A DNA stretch of 64,000 nucleotides. It comes from Pirellulaceae bacterium (GTDB lineage: Bacteria > Planctomycetota > Planctomycetia > Pirellulales > Pirellulaceae). The notes under the pieces are model-generated. The model worked only from the letters and a program-made list of their open reading frames with translations, was not told the DNA's origin and did not search any database. The position numbers were made by a program, and so were the translations under genes. Location of the stretch: NCBI GenBank assembly GCA_026004775.1, contig BPJU01000007.1, positions 186,001-250,000 on the forward strand. The letters are read 5' to 3'. Shown piece after piece: positions 12,795 to 22,360 of the stretch. Each line of letters opens with the position of its first letter. Position 1 is the first letter of the stretch.

Positions 12795-13079
12795 ATGGAC
12801 AATGTGGGATTGATCGCGGCGGTCTCCATATTCACGGCAGGCCTGACGATCGGCTTGGGCTCGATCGGCCCGGCCATCGGGGAAGGTCGGGCGTTGGCGC
12901 AGGCGTTGAGCGCTATTGCCCAGCAGCCGGATGAGGCGAATCGGTTGACCCGCACGCTTTTTGTCGGGCTGGCCATGGTGGAATCGACCGCTATCTATTG
13001 TTTCGTGGTAACCATGATTCTGTTGTTCGCTAACCCCTACTGGCAGTATTTCGTTCAACAATCGGGAGGCGGGCAGTGA
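12795..13079 (+). CDS. atpE: N-ATPase subunit c (rotor ring)
   Basis: A 94-residue hairpin of two membrane helices. Helix 1 contains GSIGPAIGEGRA, helix 2 contains GLAMVESTAIY. Aligned with the sodium-binding c subunit of Ilyobacter, the key positions are Glu30 (Gln in Ilyobacter), Glu63, Ser64, Thr65 and Tyr68. Two carboxylates per hairpin plus the EST...Y set is typical of N-ATPases. The ligands look sodium-compatible. However, the Burkholderia pseudomallei N-ATPase with a double-carboxylate c subunit was reported to be proton-specific with a 17-member ring, so ion choice stays open. The stop overlaps the atpF start by 4 bp. Confidence 0.94.
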   Translation: MDNVGLIAAVSIFTAGLTIGLGSIGPAIGEGRALAQALSAIAQQPDEANRLTRTLFVGLAMVESTAIYCFVVTMILLFANPYWQYFVQQSGGGQ

Positions 13080-13936
13080 TCGACTGGTTCACGACGACTG
13101 CTCAGATTGTCAATTTTTTGATACTGGTCGTGCTGCTGCGTTATCTGTTGTACGGGAGGATACTGGCTGCCGTCGAGAGCCGCGAAGCTCAATTGCGCCG
13201 GCAGTGGGAAGAGGCCGAACAGGTAAGGCGGGAAGCAAAGCGGCAGTTGGCGGAAGTAGGCGAAGAGAGGCGACGATTGGAAGAAGGGCGGGAACGGTGG
13301 TTGGCCGAAGCACGCCAGGAGGTCGAAGAGCACCGACGGCAACTGTTGCTGCAAGTACGCCAGGATATCGAACAGCAGCAGCGGCGGTGGCGTGAGGCAT
13401 TACGGGCAGAGCGCCAGGCACTTCGCCACGGCCTGCAAAAATACCTGGCCGACCAGGTGCTGCGGGCAGCCGAACGAGTTGTGGCCGACCTGGCGGGAGT
13501 CGAGTTGGAACAGCAGATCATCCGGCGCTTTATCGAAAAACTGAAAAACCTGCCGGAGCCCTCACGGCAGGAACTGATCGAGTCCATGGCTAAAACCAAC
13601 AATGTCGTAACGGTCCACACTGCCTTTGTATGGGAACCCCAGTTGCAGAAACAGTTGGAAGGCGCACTGGAGGAGATCCTGGGTATTTCCAAGGAGGGGG
13701 GCACCCCCAAAAACGGCGACAGTTCCAAAGTGGCGTTGCAGATAGAAAAAAAAGAAGAGCTGGTTTGCGGCATCGTATTGCAAACGGATGCTTATCAACT
13801 GGCGTGGAACGTGGCTCACTATTTTCAGGAGCTTCGGGAGCATATCCAGACTGTGATCGACCGCGAGCTTGCTGATAGTTCGAGGGAACCGGATTCGGCC
13901 AGGTCGCACGTGGATGAACAGGTGGAGGGAGGGTGA
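13076..13936 (+). CDS. atpF: N-ATPase subunit b with delta-like C-terminal domain
   Basis: A 286-residue stator subunit that starts at GTG 13076. One membrane helix (about 8-25) is followed by a long charged coiled coil (about 30-140). The last ~110 residues resemble the C-terminal domain of the delta subunit: a [19 protein letters not shown] segment, then a beta segment ([19 protein letters not shown]) corresponding to the delta LIGGvv strand. The operon has no separate delta gene, so this fused or elongated b probably also does delta's job of holding alpha/beta. An ordinary b subunit has about 160 residues. The stop overlaps atpA by 4 bp. Confidence 0.92.
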   Translation: MIDWFTTTAQIVNFLILVVLLRYLLYGRILAAVESREAQLRRQWEEAEQVRREAKRQLAEVGEERRRLEEGRERWLAEARQEVEEHRRQLLLQVRQDIEQQQRRWREALRAERQALRHGLQKYLADQVLRAAERVVADLAGVELEQQIIRRFIEKLKNLPEPSRQELIESMAKTNNVVTVHTAFVWEPQLQKQLEGALEEILGISKEGGTPKNGDSSKVALQIEKKEELVCGIVLQTDAYQLAWNVAHYFQELREHIQTVIDRELADSSREPDSARSHVDEQVEGG

Positions 13937-15471
13937 CCATCATGGAGCCCCCACAATGGACGCTTGCGGAGTTGCTCGACGAGGTGGCAAAGCGGTTGCA
14001 AGAAAGTTTTGAGAAGTATCGAGCAAAGCTGGAGGTGGAGGAGGTGGGCCGGCTCACCTACGTCGGTCATGGCACGGCGCGTGTGGCCGGTTTGCCTCGC
14101 GTTCAATCGCAGGAGTTGGTGCGGTTTCCGGGCGATCGTTTCGGACTGGCCTTCAATCTGGATCCGGAAGAAGTGGGGGTCGTATTGCTGGATCGAGGCG
14201 AAGGAATCGCGGCCGGGGCTACCGTCCGGCGCACGCATCGGGTGTTGGATGTGCCGGTGGGCGACGCGCTAGTGGGTCGGATCGTGGATGGACTGGGGCG
14301 GCCGATCGACGGGGTCGGTCCGATCCACGCGACCGCTCGCCGGCCCGTGGAACGTCCCGCGCCGGCCATCATGGATCGGGCTCCGGTGACCGTGCCGCTC
14401 CAGACCGGCATCAAAGTCATCGACGCGCTCATCCCCATCGGACGCGGCCAGCGACAGCTCATCCTGGGTGACCGGCAAACGGGCAAGACGGCCATTGCCC
14501 TGGATGCGATCGTCAATCAGCGCGACACGGGGGTCATCTGTATCTACTGCGCCATCGGCCAGCGCAGCGCCTCGGTGGCTCGGGTGGTCGACGACTTGAG
14601 GAGGTGCGGTGCCATGCGCTATTCGGTGGTCGTCGCCACCACCGAAGAACGGCCTCCGGGAGAACAATTCGTGGCTGCCTATTCGGCAATGAGTATTGCC
14701 GAGTATTTCATGGAGCGTGGTGAGGATGTGTTGTTAGTGCTGGATGACCTGACGCGGCATGCGCGTGCGTATCGAGAACTTTCATTATTACTGCGCCGAC
14801 CTCCCGGCCGGGAGGCCTACCCGGGCGATATTTTTTATATCCATTCGCGACTGTTGGAACGGAGCACGCATTTGCGAGGGGAATTGGGAGGTGGTTCTAT
14901 CACGGCATTGCCGATAGTAGAAACCGAGGCGCAGAATATATCCGGATATATTCCTACGAATATTATTTCCATTACGGACGGGCAGGTATATCTTTCGCCG
15001 GAGCTTTTCGATAAGGGGATCTTGCCGGCGGTGGACGTGGGAAAGTCGGTTTCGCGCGTGGGAGGAAAAACGCAATTGGCAGCCTATCGCTCGGTAGCCG
15101 GCGATTTGAGGTTGGCCTATGCGCAGTTCGAGGAACTGGAGGCCTTTGCCCGCTTCGGCACCCGGCTCGACCCGGCTACCCGCAAAATATTGGAACGAGG
15201 GCGCCGCGTCCGCGAAATTCTCAAACAGCCCCAATATGAACCGTTGCCCGTAGCGCAGCAGATCGCCGTGCTGATAGCCGTGAATGCCGGAGTGCTCGAT
15301 GAAATACCGCTCGCCCAGGTGCCGGCTGCTGAGCGGCTGATCCGCCAGGCGGTGGCCCAACTGCCGGAAGTGATCAGCCGGATCGAGTCGGGACAGCCGG
15401 TGACTGACCAGGATCGAGGTTCCATCGTGAAAATAGCGATGCAGGCCATAGCTGCCTTTGCGGAGACCTGA
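13933..15471 (+). CDS. atpA: N-ATPase subunit alpha
   Basis: A 512-residue non-catalytic alpha subunit. The Walker A motif reads GDRQTGKT at residues 179-186, preceded by the usual [18 protein letters not shown] context. The N-terminal beta barrel contains the [12 protein letters not shown] segment. The segment [14 protein letters not shown] is also typical. The start is GTG at 13933, overlapping the atpF stop; an internal ATG 9 bp downstream is an alternative. It alternates with beta in the catalytic head. All expected parts are present. Confidence 0.96.
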   Translation: MTIMEPPQWTLAELLDEVAKRLQESFEKYRAKLEVEEVGRLTYVGHGTARVAGLPRVQSQELVRFPGDRFGLAFNLDPEEVGVVLLDRGEGIAAGATVRRTHRVLDVPVGDALVGRIVDGLGRPIDGVGPIHATARRPVERPAPAIMDRAPVTVPLQTGIKVIDALIPIGRGQRQLILGDRQTGKTAIALDAIVNQRDTGVICIYCAIGQRSASVARVVDDLRRCGAMRYSVVVATTEERPPGEQFVAAYSAMSIAEYFMERGEDVLLVLDDLTRHARAYRELSLLLRRPPGREAYPGDIFYIHSRLLERSTHLRGELGGGSITALPIVETEAQNISGYIPTNIISITDGQVYLSPELFDKGILPAVDVGKSVSRVGGKTQLAAYRSVAGDLRLAYAQFEELEAFARFGTRLDPATRKILERGRRVREILKQPQYEPLPVAQQIAVLIAVNAGVLDEIPLAQVPAAERLIRQAVAQLPEVISRIESGQPVTDQDRGSIVKIAMQAIAAFAET

Positions 15472-15474
15472 CGG

Positions 15475-16371
15475 ATGGAAACGCCGGAATCGCTGAAACG
15501 CCGCATCCGCACGGCGGAAGAGCTGCAATCGCTGGTGCGCACCATGAAAGCTTTGGCGGCAGTCAATATGCGCCAACTGGAGAATGCTCTTCAGGCTCTG
15601 GACGACTTCCATCGCACGATCCAAATGGGGTTGCACGTCGTGCTGCGGCGGCATGACCGGCAGCCGTGGGCGGCCCGTACCGCCCCCCGACACCGATCCG
15701 GCCTGATTGCTTTCGGCTCGGATCAAGGCATGTGCGGCCAGCTTAACGACCAGGTCGCCGCATACGCCCATGCCTGGTTGCGGCACGATCCGAGCACGCC
15801 GGAAGTGACAAGATGGTTGGCCGTCGGCTTTCGGGTGGCTGCACGATTGGAAGATTTCGGCCACACGGTGGACTCGGTTCTTAAGGCTCCTGCCTCTGTC
15901 AGCGGCATCACGCCGGTGGTGCAGCAGTTGCTCGTGGAATTGGACAGGTGGCTGAGCGAGTACCAGATCGATCGAGTGGTGGTTTTCCATGCCGAATTGG
16001 TGACACGGGCGTCCTATGAGCCACGAGCCGTCGAACTGTTGCCGCTGGATCGGGTCTGGTTGGACCAGATCCGCCAGGTTCCTTGGCCGACACACCTGCT
16101 GCCGGCGTTCACTCTGCCCGCCGATCAGTTGTTTTCTGCCCTGGTGCGCCAGCATCTGTTTGTTTCGCTGTATCGAGCCTGCGGGCAATCGCAGGCCAGC
16201 GAGAACGCAGCGCGTCTGGCAACCATGCGGGGAGCCGAGCGTAACGTCGCTGACCGCATCGTGGAGCTGACGCACGCTTTCCATCAAATCCGGCAAATGG
16301 CCATCACCGAAGAACTGCTGGATATCGTCTCGGGATTTGAGGCCCTGGCCGGTGCCTCCCCGATCTCGTGA
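15475..16371 (+). CDS. atpG: N-ATPase subunit gamma
   Basis: A 298-residue gamma subunit, the rotating shaft of the ATPase. It starts METPESLKRRIRTAEELQSLVRTMKALAA, like the long N-terminal helix of gamma. It ends with the matching C-terminal helix (NVADRIVELTHAFHQIRQMAITEELLDI), which carries the RQ...IT-EL-DI pattern. The centre (GLIAFGSDQGMCGQLND) matches the Rossmann-like domain with its conserved S-D-G-LCG-LN pattern. It is the last gene of the operon, starting 3 bp after the atpA stop. No clear terminator was seen downstream. Confidence 0.93.
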   Translation: METPESLKRRIRTAEELQSLVRTMKALAAVNMRQLENALQALDDFHRTIQMGLHVVLRRHDRQPWAARTAPRHRSGLIAFGSDQGMCGQLNDQVAAYAHAWLRHDPSTPEVTRWLAVGFRVAARLEDFGHTVDSVLKAPASVSGITPVVQQLLVELDRWLSEYQIDRVVVFHAELVTRASYEPRAVELLPLDRVWLDQIRQVPWPTHLLPAFTLPADQLFSALVRQHLFVSLYRACGQSQASENAARLATMRGAERNVADRIVELTHAFHQIRQMAITEELLDIVSGFEALAGASPIS

Positions 16372-16895
16372 ACGTCTAGCCGATCTGTCGAAGTGAACGC
16401 CGATCCGGCGGAGTGAAATGGAAGCCGTCGCGAGCATGGCCGGCGGTGAACCAGCGGCCAGCGGTTTGGTTTCGCGACGGCACTTGACCAAGCGCGGGTG
16501 TCGGAAAGGCCCTGAAAGCCACCGAAGCGGTTTACCTGCAACTGGGTTGGCCTGGTGGTAACCGTTCACGGTTGGCAAATAAAGAAAACGATATTGGTTT
16601 AGGGGGTAGCGGAAGTCGCAAGGCGGAACGCGCCAGTGTTCCGCCGTAAGACTTCCGCATTGAAAAAATCCTCGCGAAGCGTCTACTTTCCGTATGCGGA
16701 ACACGCAAGTGTTCCGCACTTTCAATGGTGAGGCACCGAACGACCCTCAAATTCAACCGTGAACGGTTACGCCTGGCGAAAGCCCAAACCGGGTTATGTT
16801 CCGAGAAAGATCGGGGTTGTCCGGAAAACGGCTGTTCAGCTAAACTCTCGGCACGGTCGGCCGGAGCGGCCGGCGACAGGTTAAGGGAGGCCGGA
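16372..16895. other. Intergenic region after the ATPase operon
   Basis: About 524 bp without a gene. The first ~185 bp hold nothing recognisable. The rest is mostly the nested inverted-repeat element listed separately. A GGGAGG ribosome site for the histidine kinase lies at the right end. Confidence 0.5.
16558..16770. repeat. 213-bp element bounded by perfect 17-bp inverted repeats, with two internal hairpins
   Basis: The left end GTAACCGTTCACGGTTG (16558-16574) is an exact reverse complement of 16754-16770. Each end is also a small hairpin by itself (AACCG-TTCA-CGGTT). Inside lies a two-part hairpin: outer arms GCGGAAGTC at 16609-16617 and its complement at 16650-16658, inner arms GGCGGAAC at 16622-16629 and its complement at 16638-16645. 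A second hairpin has the 10-bp arm TGCGGAACAC at 16695-16704 and its complement at 16709-16718 with a GCAA loop. All hairpins share the core GCGGAA. It could be a MITE-like mobile unit, a REP-like repeat or a transcription terminator/attenuator. No target duplication is obvious. Confidence 0.75.
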
Positions 16896-18521
16896 ATGCG
16901 GGCACGGTGGCCCATTCGTGTCAAATGGATCGCCACGGCGTTGATGCTGGCGACGATCGTTGCTCTGCTGGCATTCGCCGCCTTCAGCGGTGCGTACGGA
17001 TACCGCCAGCTGGTGCGCAGTATCAGCCATCGCGCGGCGGAGATCCCGCAGGCGGGCGAGCTGATGCGGCACGTGGACGGCATGCGGTTCCTCCTCAGCC
17101 AATCCGCCTCCATGCCGCGCTGGACGGATGACGTGGCGTACGATCTTCTCATGCGGGAACAGTTCCGCGACCATCTGCGAGACGCTCGCCATTGCCTGGA
17201 GCAGTACCGCCAGTTATTGAACTCCCTGGAACCGACCGACAGCCGTATCGGTGATTTGCGGCAGGAATTTGCCATTCTGGAGCGAATCGAAAGCGGGCTG
17301 AAGCGGATCGAGCAGCAAGATGGGGACGACCAGTGGTTGCTGCGCCGCCAAGCGCATGTGGAGGCATTGGGGCCGACGGTCGAGGACGTCGCGGAGGCGG
17401 TGCGCCGGCTGCAGGGGCACTTGTACACGCGACTTCGAGACCTACAGACGACGGTGCGAGGCCAATACCGCACGTGGATTATTCTCTGCTGGATCGCTTC
17501 GTTGGCGGCTGCCTTCTTGCTCGTAGCCATGCTCTGGTGGGTTCAGCGGTGGGTCTTCCGGCCTCTGGCGATTTTGATCCACGGCTCCCGGCGTGTGGCG
17601 GCCGGCGATTTCAGCCACCGCATTCAGGTGGCGACCGAAGACGAAATGGCCGAGCTGGCCGCGGCGCTGAACGCCATGACCGAACGGTTCGTCGAGATCC
17701 GTGACGACCTGCACCGGCAGGTGCGCGAACGGACGAAGGAAGTGGTAAGGAGCGAACAACTGGCGAGCGTGGGATTCCTGGCTGCCGGTGTGGCTCACGA
17801 AATCAACAACCCAATCGGTGCTATTGCTTTGGCGGCCGACGGCCTGGAGGCACGATTCGAAGAGTGGCTGGCGCGCGGTGCTGTCAAGCTGTCCGAAGAA
17901 GAAGCGGCTACGGCACGCCGTTACTTGAAACTGATCCAGGAAGAAGCGTTTCGGTGCAAAGAAATCACCGAAGGACTGCTGGACTTTTCGCGGCTCGGTC
18001 ATGTCGAACGCCAGCCCACGGACCTGAGTGCCATCGTGCGCGGCGTGGTGGAGATGGTGCAGCATTTGGGCAAGTACCGGGCCAAGAACATCCAGTGCCG
18101 CTGTACGGCCCAGAGCCGCTGCCTGGCGAATCCTCAAGAACTCAAACAAGTCGTGCTCAACCTGTTGACCAACGCCCTGGACGCGGTCGACGAACAGGGA
18201 ACCGTGTGGGTGGAAGTTCGTGACGCGGGCGCGGTGGTCGAATTGATCGTAAGTGACAACGGGTGCGGTATGACCGAAGAAGTGCTGGAACATCTTTTCG
18301 AGCCCTTCTTCACGCGGCGCCGTGACGGTCAGGGAACCGGTTTGGGGTTGTCGATCACCTACCGCATCATTCAGGACCATGGCGGCCAAATCACCGCTCA
18401 CAGTGACGGACCAGGGAAAGGTTCGCGATTTGTTGTTACGTTACCCAAGGTGCAGCATGAAACGTTCAAACAAGGACGACGCACGACATACGAATCGACT
18501 CCGAGTGCTGTTTGCCGATGA
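16896..18521 (+). CDS. Sensor histidine kinase, NtrB-like, with HAMP domain
   Basis: A 541-residue membrane sensor kinase. A first membrane helix (about 9-32) and a second (about 190-212) enclose an extracytoplasmic helical sensing region. A HAMP linker follows (about 213-270). The H-box VAHEINNPIGA puts the phosphorylated histidine at His301. The ATPase part shows the N box (LLTNALDAV), the G1 box (DNGCGM), the F box (FFTRR) and the G2 box (GTGLGLS). The start at 16896 is preceded by GGGAGG; an upstream in-frame start would run through the repeat element. Its 3' end overlaps the response regulator gene by 65 bp, so the two form a pair. The signal is unknown. Confidence 0.9.
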   Translation: MRARWPIRVKWIATALMLATIVALLAFAAFSGAYGYRQLVRSISHRAAEIPQAGELMRHVDGMRFLLSQSASMPRWTDDVAYDLLMREQFRDHLRDARHCLEQYRQLLNSLEPTDSRIGDLRQEFAILERIESGLKRIEQQDGDDQWLLRRQAHVEALGPTVEDVAEAVRRLQGHLYTRLRDLQTTVRGQYRTWIILCWIASLAAAFLLVAMLWWVQRWVFRPLAILIHGSRRVAAGDFSHRIQVATEDEMAELAAALNAMTERFVEIRDDLHRQVRERTKEVVRSEQLASVGFLAAGVAHEINNPIGAIALAADGLEARFEEWLARGAVKLSEEEAATARRYLKLIQEEAFRCKEITEGLLDFSRLGHVERQPTDLSAIVRGVVEMVQHLGKYRAKNIQCRCTAQSRCLANPQELKQVVLNLLTNALDAVDEQGTVWVEVRDAGAVVELIVSDNGCGMTEEVLEHLFEPFFTRRRDGQGTGLGLSITYRIIQDHGGQITAHSDGPGKGSRFVVTLPKVQHETFKQGRRTTYESTPSAVCR

Positions 18522-19848
18522 TGAGCCGGCATTGCGGGAGTTGATCCGGGATGAACTGCCTCGCATGGGCTACGAGGTAACCGTCTGTCCCGACGGGGCG
18601 ACGGCGACGGCCGAGCTGGAGCGGACCGCGTATGATTGCCTGATCGTGGATCTGGATATGCCCGGCATGTCCGGACTGGAAGTGATCGCTCGCCTGCGGG
18701 AAGTGTCACCCGACACGGAAGCGGTGATTCTCACCGGCAAATCGTCGCTGGAGTCGGCCATTTCGGCGCTGCGCTACGGTGCGTTCGATTACCTTACGAA
18801 ACCGTGCCGCCTGATCGAGCTCAAGTCGCTGCTGGAAAGAATCGCCGAAAAAAGAGCTCTCACGAAACGCTATCGAGCGGTCAAGCGGCAACTGGAGCAT
18901 GTGACGGGCCGGACCAAGTTGGTCGGTTCCAGCCCGGCGATGGCGAAGGTCCGCGAACTGATTGCACGCGTCGCTCCAACGAACTCGACGGTTCTTATCC
19001 GAGGAGAAACCGGCACGGGCAAGGAGCTGGTGGCACGTTCGCTTCACGAACAGAGCGAGAGGGCTGACGAGCCGTTTGTGGCGATCAACTGCGGGGCGTT
19101 GCCTGAGACGCTCATTGAAAGCGAACTGTTCGGACATCGCAAAGGAGCGTTCACCGGAGCGGACGATCACCGGCCCGGCCTTTTTGAAATGGCCGATGGG
19201 GGCACCGTGTTCCTGGACGAAATCGGCGAATTGCCCAAAGGTTTGCAGGCCAAATTGCTGCGCGTGTTGGAAAGCGGTGAGATACGCCGGGTGGGCGACA
19301 ATCATACATTCCAGGTCGATGTACGGGTCATCTGCGCGACCCATCGCAATCTCCAGGACATGGTCGAAGCCGGCGAGTTCCGGGAGGACTTGATGTTCCG
19401 GATCAACACGTTCGAGATCTGGCTGCCGCCGCTTCGCGCGCGGTTGGAGGATATCCCGGAGTTGGCCGAGCACCTTTACCGGCGGTTTCGGCCCGGGGCT
19501 GACGACCAGCCGCATTTTACACCGGAAGCGATCACCGCTCTGCAAAGCCATTCGTGGCCCGGCAATGTACGCGAATTGGCCAACGTGATCGAGCATGCCA
19601 CGATTCTTTGCGACCAGCCGCCGATTACACCGGAACACTTGCCGTCGACGTTTGGTTTGAATCCATTGCGGCGCAAACTCCGAGCGCTGGGGCCGGTGAC
19701 GTTGGAAGAGCTGGAGATGCAGGCCATTTATGAAGCGCTGGAACGGCACCAAGGTAACAAACCGGCTGCCGCTGAGGAGCTGGGTATCAGCCTCAAGACG
19801 CTCTATAATCGGCTCAATCAGGCTCAGGCTTTGAAGAAAAGTGCCTAA
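18457..19848 (+). CDS. Sigma-54-dependent response regulator, NtrC family
   Basis: A 463-residue regulator with three domains. The receiver domain (about 15-130) has the acidic pocket FADDEP and phospho-acceptor Asp65 in [13 protein letters not shown]. The AAA+ domain (about 155-385) has Walker A GETGTGKE (183-190), the sigma-54 contact loop GAFTGA (230-235) and Walker B VFLDEIGE. The C-terminal Fis-type helix-turn-helix (about 425-460) includes [19 protein letters not shown]. It is expected to activate sigma-54 promoters after phosphorylation by the kinase encoded just upstream, whose gene it overlaps. Target genes are not evident here. The start is chosen at MKRSNK, just before the receiver domain. 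Confidence 0.93.
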   Translation: MKRSNKDDARHTNRLRVLFADDEPALRELIRDELPRMGYEVTVCPDGATATAELERTAYDCLIVDLDMPGMSGLEVIARLREVSPDTEAVILTGKSSLESAISALRYGAFDYLTKPCRLIELKSLLERIAEKRALTKRYRAVKRQLEHVTGRTKLVGSSPAMAKVRELIARVAPTNSTVLIRGETGTGKELVARSLHEQSERADEPFVAINCGALPETLIESELFGHRKGAFTGADDHRPGLFEMADGGTVFLDEIGELPKGLQAKLLRVLESGEIRRVGDNHTFQVDVRVICATHRNLQDMVEAGEFREDLMFRINTFEIWLPPLRARLEDIPELAEHLYRRFRPGADDQPHFTPEAITALQSHSWPGNVRELANVIEHATILCDQPPITPEHLPSTFGLNPLRRKLRALGPVTLEELEMQAIYEALERHQGNKPAAAEELGISLKTLYNRLNQAQALKKSA

Positions 19849-19852
19849 GGTA

Positions 19853-19925
19853 GCGCGGCCGTCTTGGCCAGTCACGTGGCACGGCCGTCTCGGCCGTGAA
19901 CAGTGGCACGGCCGTCTCGGCCGTG
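19853..19925. repeat. Short GC-rich repeats, two exact copies plus a diverged one
   Basis: The 23-bp unit GTGGCACGGCCGTCTCGGCCGTG occurs at 19876-19898 and 19903-19925. A diverged, shorter copy is at 19853-19870. Each unit can fold into a hairpin (CACGGCC/GGCCGTG with a 5-nt loop). The repeats lie between the convergent response regulator and lexA genes, so they may act as a bidirectional terminator. They may equally be a dispersed intergenic repeat. Confidence 0.65.
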
Positions 19926-20074
19926 TGGGTTACCCAAGATGCTGGTTAAAGCCGGTGCATAGCGCGTGTTGCGCAGCCCAGGCTTCTCTTTTAATGGAAG
20001 GTCAGCTCCTCACGGGCGAGACGCCCGCGCCACGTGGGGAGCCTGCATCTGCTTGCCCCACGAAAACCCGCCAT

Positions 20075-20680
20075 TCAATCCAACCGGCGGATAACTCCTA
20101 CCAACACTCCCAGCACCGTGGCGTTACGCACATAGATCGGCGGCATCGAACTATTGGCCGGTTGAAGACGAATGCGGTTGGCTTCCGGATACCAGTACTT
20201 GAGTGTCGCTTCACCTTCGTCGGTTTGCGCTACGACGATCTGGCCTGGTCGAGCCATGGGTTGTCGCCGGATAAGCACATAATCGCCGTCGGCAATCTGG
20301 GCTTCGATCATCGAATCGCCTCGAACCCGCAGCACAAAAAGATCAGGCCGACTGAAAAATTCAGCAAAATCGATGCGTTCGGCTTGCTCGAACGCCAGCC
20401 GAGCTGCCCCCGCAGCCACCTCGCCGACCAGCGGCAAGCCGCGCGTCGCTCGTTGCGCCTCCTCGGTCAACTCGATCGTCCGCGACTTGTTCGGCGCCCG
20501 ACGTATGATCCCTTTCTTCTCCAAGGCACGCAGATGGCAGATCACTCCGTTGGGAGATCGAATCCCGAATTGTTCGGCGATTTCCCGCACCGTTGGGCCA
20601 TAGCCGTGTGCCCGAATAAAATCCCGAATGAACTCGAACACCCGTTGCTGCCGCTCCGTCAATACCGCACCTTCGCTCAT
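20075..20680 (-). CDS. lexA: LexA SOS repressor
   Basis: A 201-residue repressor and self-cleaving protease. The N-terminal winged helix (about 8-70) begins LTERQQRVFEFIRDFI and includes the recognition region PTVREIAEQFGIRSPNGV. The cleavage site is Ala90-Gly91 (GEVAAGAA). The serine-lysine dyad is Ser123 (RGDSMIEA) and Lys161 (EATLKYWYPE). RecA filaments stimulate its self-cleavage after DNA damage, which derepresses SOS genes. An AAGGAAG site precedes the ATG. Everything needed for cleavage is present. Confidence 0.95.
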   Translation of the reverse strand: MSEGAVLTERQQRVFEFIRDFIRAHGYGPTVREIAEQFGIRSPNGVICHLRALEKKGIIRRAPNKSRTIELTEEAQRATRGLPLVGEVAAGAARLAFEQAERIDFAEFFSRPDLFVLRVRGDSMIEAQIADGDYVLIRRQPMARPGQIVVAQTDEGEATLKYWYPEANRIRLQPANSSMPPIYVRNATVLGVLVGVIRRLD

Positions 20681-20754
20681 GATTACTTCCTTTCCGCGTA
20701 AGACCGCCCTTAGCCGATCTCCCAGCCGACTGCCGGGCCGTACCGTACATCTTT

Positions 20755-20783
20755 ATCGTAATATACACTCGTACAGAATGCAA
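20755..20783 (-). promoter_or_regulatory. Candidate sigma-70 promoter of lexA
   Basis: On the minus strand TTGCAT (20783-20778) and TACGAT (20760-20755) are separated by exactly 17 bp. This would start transcription about 65 nt before the lexA ATG. The spacer contains a TGTACGAGTGTATA stretch that could be an autoregulatory operator, but I do not recognise a defined LexA box in it. Confidence 0.35.
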
Positions 20784-20947
20784 GGCAATAGTCCGGCCCA
20801 TCCTCCCACCAAAAAATTTCTACCGAATCGCTTCCCACCCGGTTCGCGGAGCGTCTACCGGTCAACAGGTATACCCGGAAAACTCTCGGTCGGCCAACGG
20901 CTGGTCACCGGACGCGGAAATGAGCTGTAGCAGGAAGCAGCATCGTC

Positions 20948-21853
20948 TCACGGCTTTGCCGCCAATTCGATGACGCTCACATTGCCCGTTGCGTCGATTC
21001 GAAAAATCGCATTGGCTCTAGGGTCTACCACGACCCATCCGTCCGCAGCGCGTTTTATGTCGACCGGATTCACAAAACGCGGATGTTTGATCCATGCCTC
21101 GGGAGCTTTCCCCGGTTCGACCTTCCAAATGGTCTTTGCATAGCCATCGACCACCAGGGCTGTCCCCTGGTCATCCAACGCCACACTGTGAGGGAATTCG
21201 AACGGGCGTCCTTGGACGACTACCTCCACCGTTCCGTCCGGCAGGACACGCCGCAGCGGATTTTCGACACGTGACACCACCCACACTCGATCCTGATCAT
21301 CGACGGCCAAACCTGTGGGTGCTTGCATTTCGACCCATTTGGTCGGTTCACCACCTTCGGGCGGGATCTTCCAGAGGCAATGGAATTCCAGGTCGGAGAC
21401 GACCAGTTGGCCGGCCCGGGTATGGACGATTCCCATGGGGATGCCGAGGGGCCCCAGGTTGTGTTCTGCGTCCCAGGGTTGGGCGAGCGGCCGGGGTTGG
21501 TGCTGGTCATCGAAGCGGTAGATCTGCCGCGTGCTGCTGTCGCCAGCCAGCAAGCGTCCTTGTTGGTCGATAGCCAGGCAGCGCAGCGCGTTCAACGGTG
21601 TACGAAATCTCTTTGAGCCTTCAAAGAACAGCGACAACTTTCCCTGGTCCAACAGCCAAACACCCGGCAAATTCCGGTCGCCTACAAACAACCGCCCATC
21701 CGGCGGCGCCGCAATGGCCAACGGGTACAGAGGCTGGCTTGGGGTTTGGGCCGACAGTAGGGAGGCCAGCATCGCGCCGAGCAGAGTCGAGCTCGGCGCA
21801 AGTACGCACCATCGCCCTGCACCGAATCCGGCGCACCCATTGTACAAGCGCAT
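20948..21853 (-). CDS. Secreted beta-propeller protein (NHL/SMP-30-like)
   Basis: A 301-residue protein with an N-terminal signal-like hydrophobic segment (about 14-36, ending LLSAQ). The rest is made of repeats of about 45 residues in the pattern 'L-A-I-D-x-x-G-R-L-L-A-G-D-...-I-Y-R-F' (for example LAIDQQGRLLAGD, LAVDDQDRVWVVS, VALDDQGTALVVD). This is the look of a six-bladed NHL or SMP-30/gluconolactonase-like propeller. No catalytic metal residues could be assigned with confidence, so function is unknown. It is probably periplasmic. It lies alone on its strand. Confidence 0.7.
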   Translation of the reverse strand: MRLYNGCAGFGAGRWCVLAPSSTLLGAMLASLLSAQTPSQPLYPLAIAAPPDGRLFVGDRNLPGVWLLDQGKLSLFFEGSKRFRTPLNALRCLAIDQQGRLLAGDSSTRQIYRFDDQHQPRPLAQPWDAEHNLGPLGIPMGIVHTRAGQLVVSDLEFHCLWKIPPEGGEPTKWVEMQAPTGLAVDDQDRVWVVSRVENPLRRVLPDGTVEVVVQGRPFEFPHSVALDDQGTALVVDGYAKTIWKVEPGKAPEAWIKHPRFVNPVDIKRAADGWVVVDPRANAIFRIDATGNVSVIELAAKP

Positions 21854-22223
21854 ATACGGCTGGCTCCTTGACTGAAATGGCTATTGGGTTTCTTGATGGT
21901 TGAGCAGGCGCGAGAGCCTGCCTGTGGTGGGCGCATGGTGGCGGCAGTTTGCAAGGCGGCAAACGCTGCGAGCGGCTTTGGTCCGCTCGGTGCTGCATGC
22001 GGCCACCGTCGTATTGTGGCTCGGTGATGTGGTTTCGTACAATGGGTTAGGCAGGCCACTTGGAGGAACCCATCGGGTGCGGGCGCCCGGATTTTGGGTA
22101 CAGTCCTTGCGACGGTGGCGTGCCGGTATTGCGTTTGAGAGGGTTTTTCGACTAGATTCCGGCTGGGTGGCCGATTCGGTTCACCGGGGCGGAAAACGTA
22201 TTTTTTGGGTGCGAGGTGTTATT
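21854..22223. other. Divergent intergenic region upstream of the small basic protein
   Basis: About 370 bp between divergent genes. It contains a small hairpin (CAGGC-GCGAGA-GCCTG near 21907-21922) and a stretch with open reading frames on both strands that show no family features. It presumably holds promoters for both sides. Confidence 0.4.
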
Positions 22224-22322
22224 ATGGCAAAACCGCATCGTGTTATCAAAAAAGCCAATCATGGCAAGCGTCCGGCCAATCCCAAGGCTCGGCGGGCCAA
22301 GCGCTGGAAAGTGCGGACCTGA
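22224..22322 (+). CDS. Small basic protein, 32 residues
   Basis: A short ATG-started gene encoding MAKPHRVIKKANHGKRP and then a Lys/Arg-rich tail ending in WKVRT. Fourteen of 32 residues are Lys, Arg or His. A GAGGTG site lies 7 bp before the ATG. I recall similar tiny basic proteins in planctomycete genomes, but could not check this. The composition resembles a ribosomal or nucleic-acid-binding peptide. It is directly followed by the FabZ-like gene 38 bp downstream, so they may share a transcript. Function unknown. Confidence 0.6.
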   Translation: MAKPHRVIKKANHGKRPANPKARRAKRWKVRT

Positions 22323-22360
22323 TTCGGGTCGGCTTGCGACATGAGATGGGAGGCGACAGG

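Noticed and set aside
14788-16725. A 645-codon minus-strand frame opposite atpA, atpG and the downstream region
   Set aside because: It is antisense to two certain ATPase genes, has no recognisable domain and no ribosome site.
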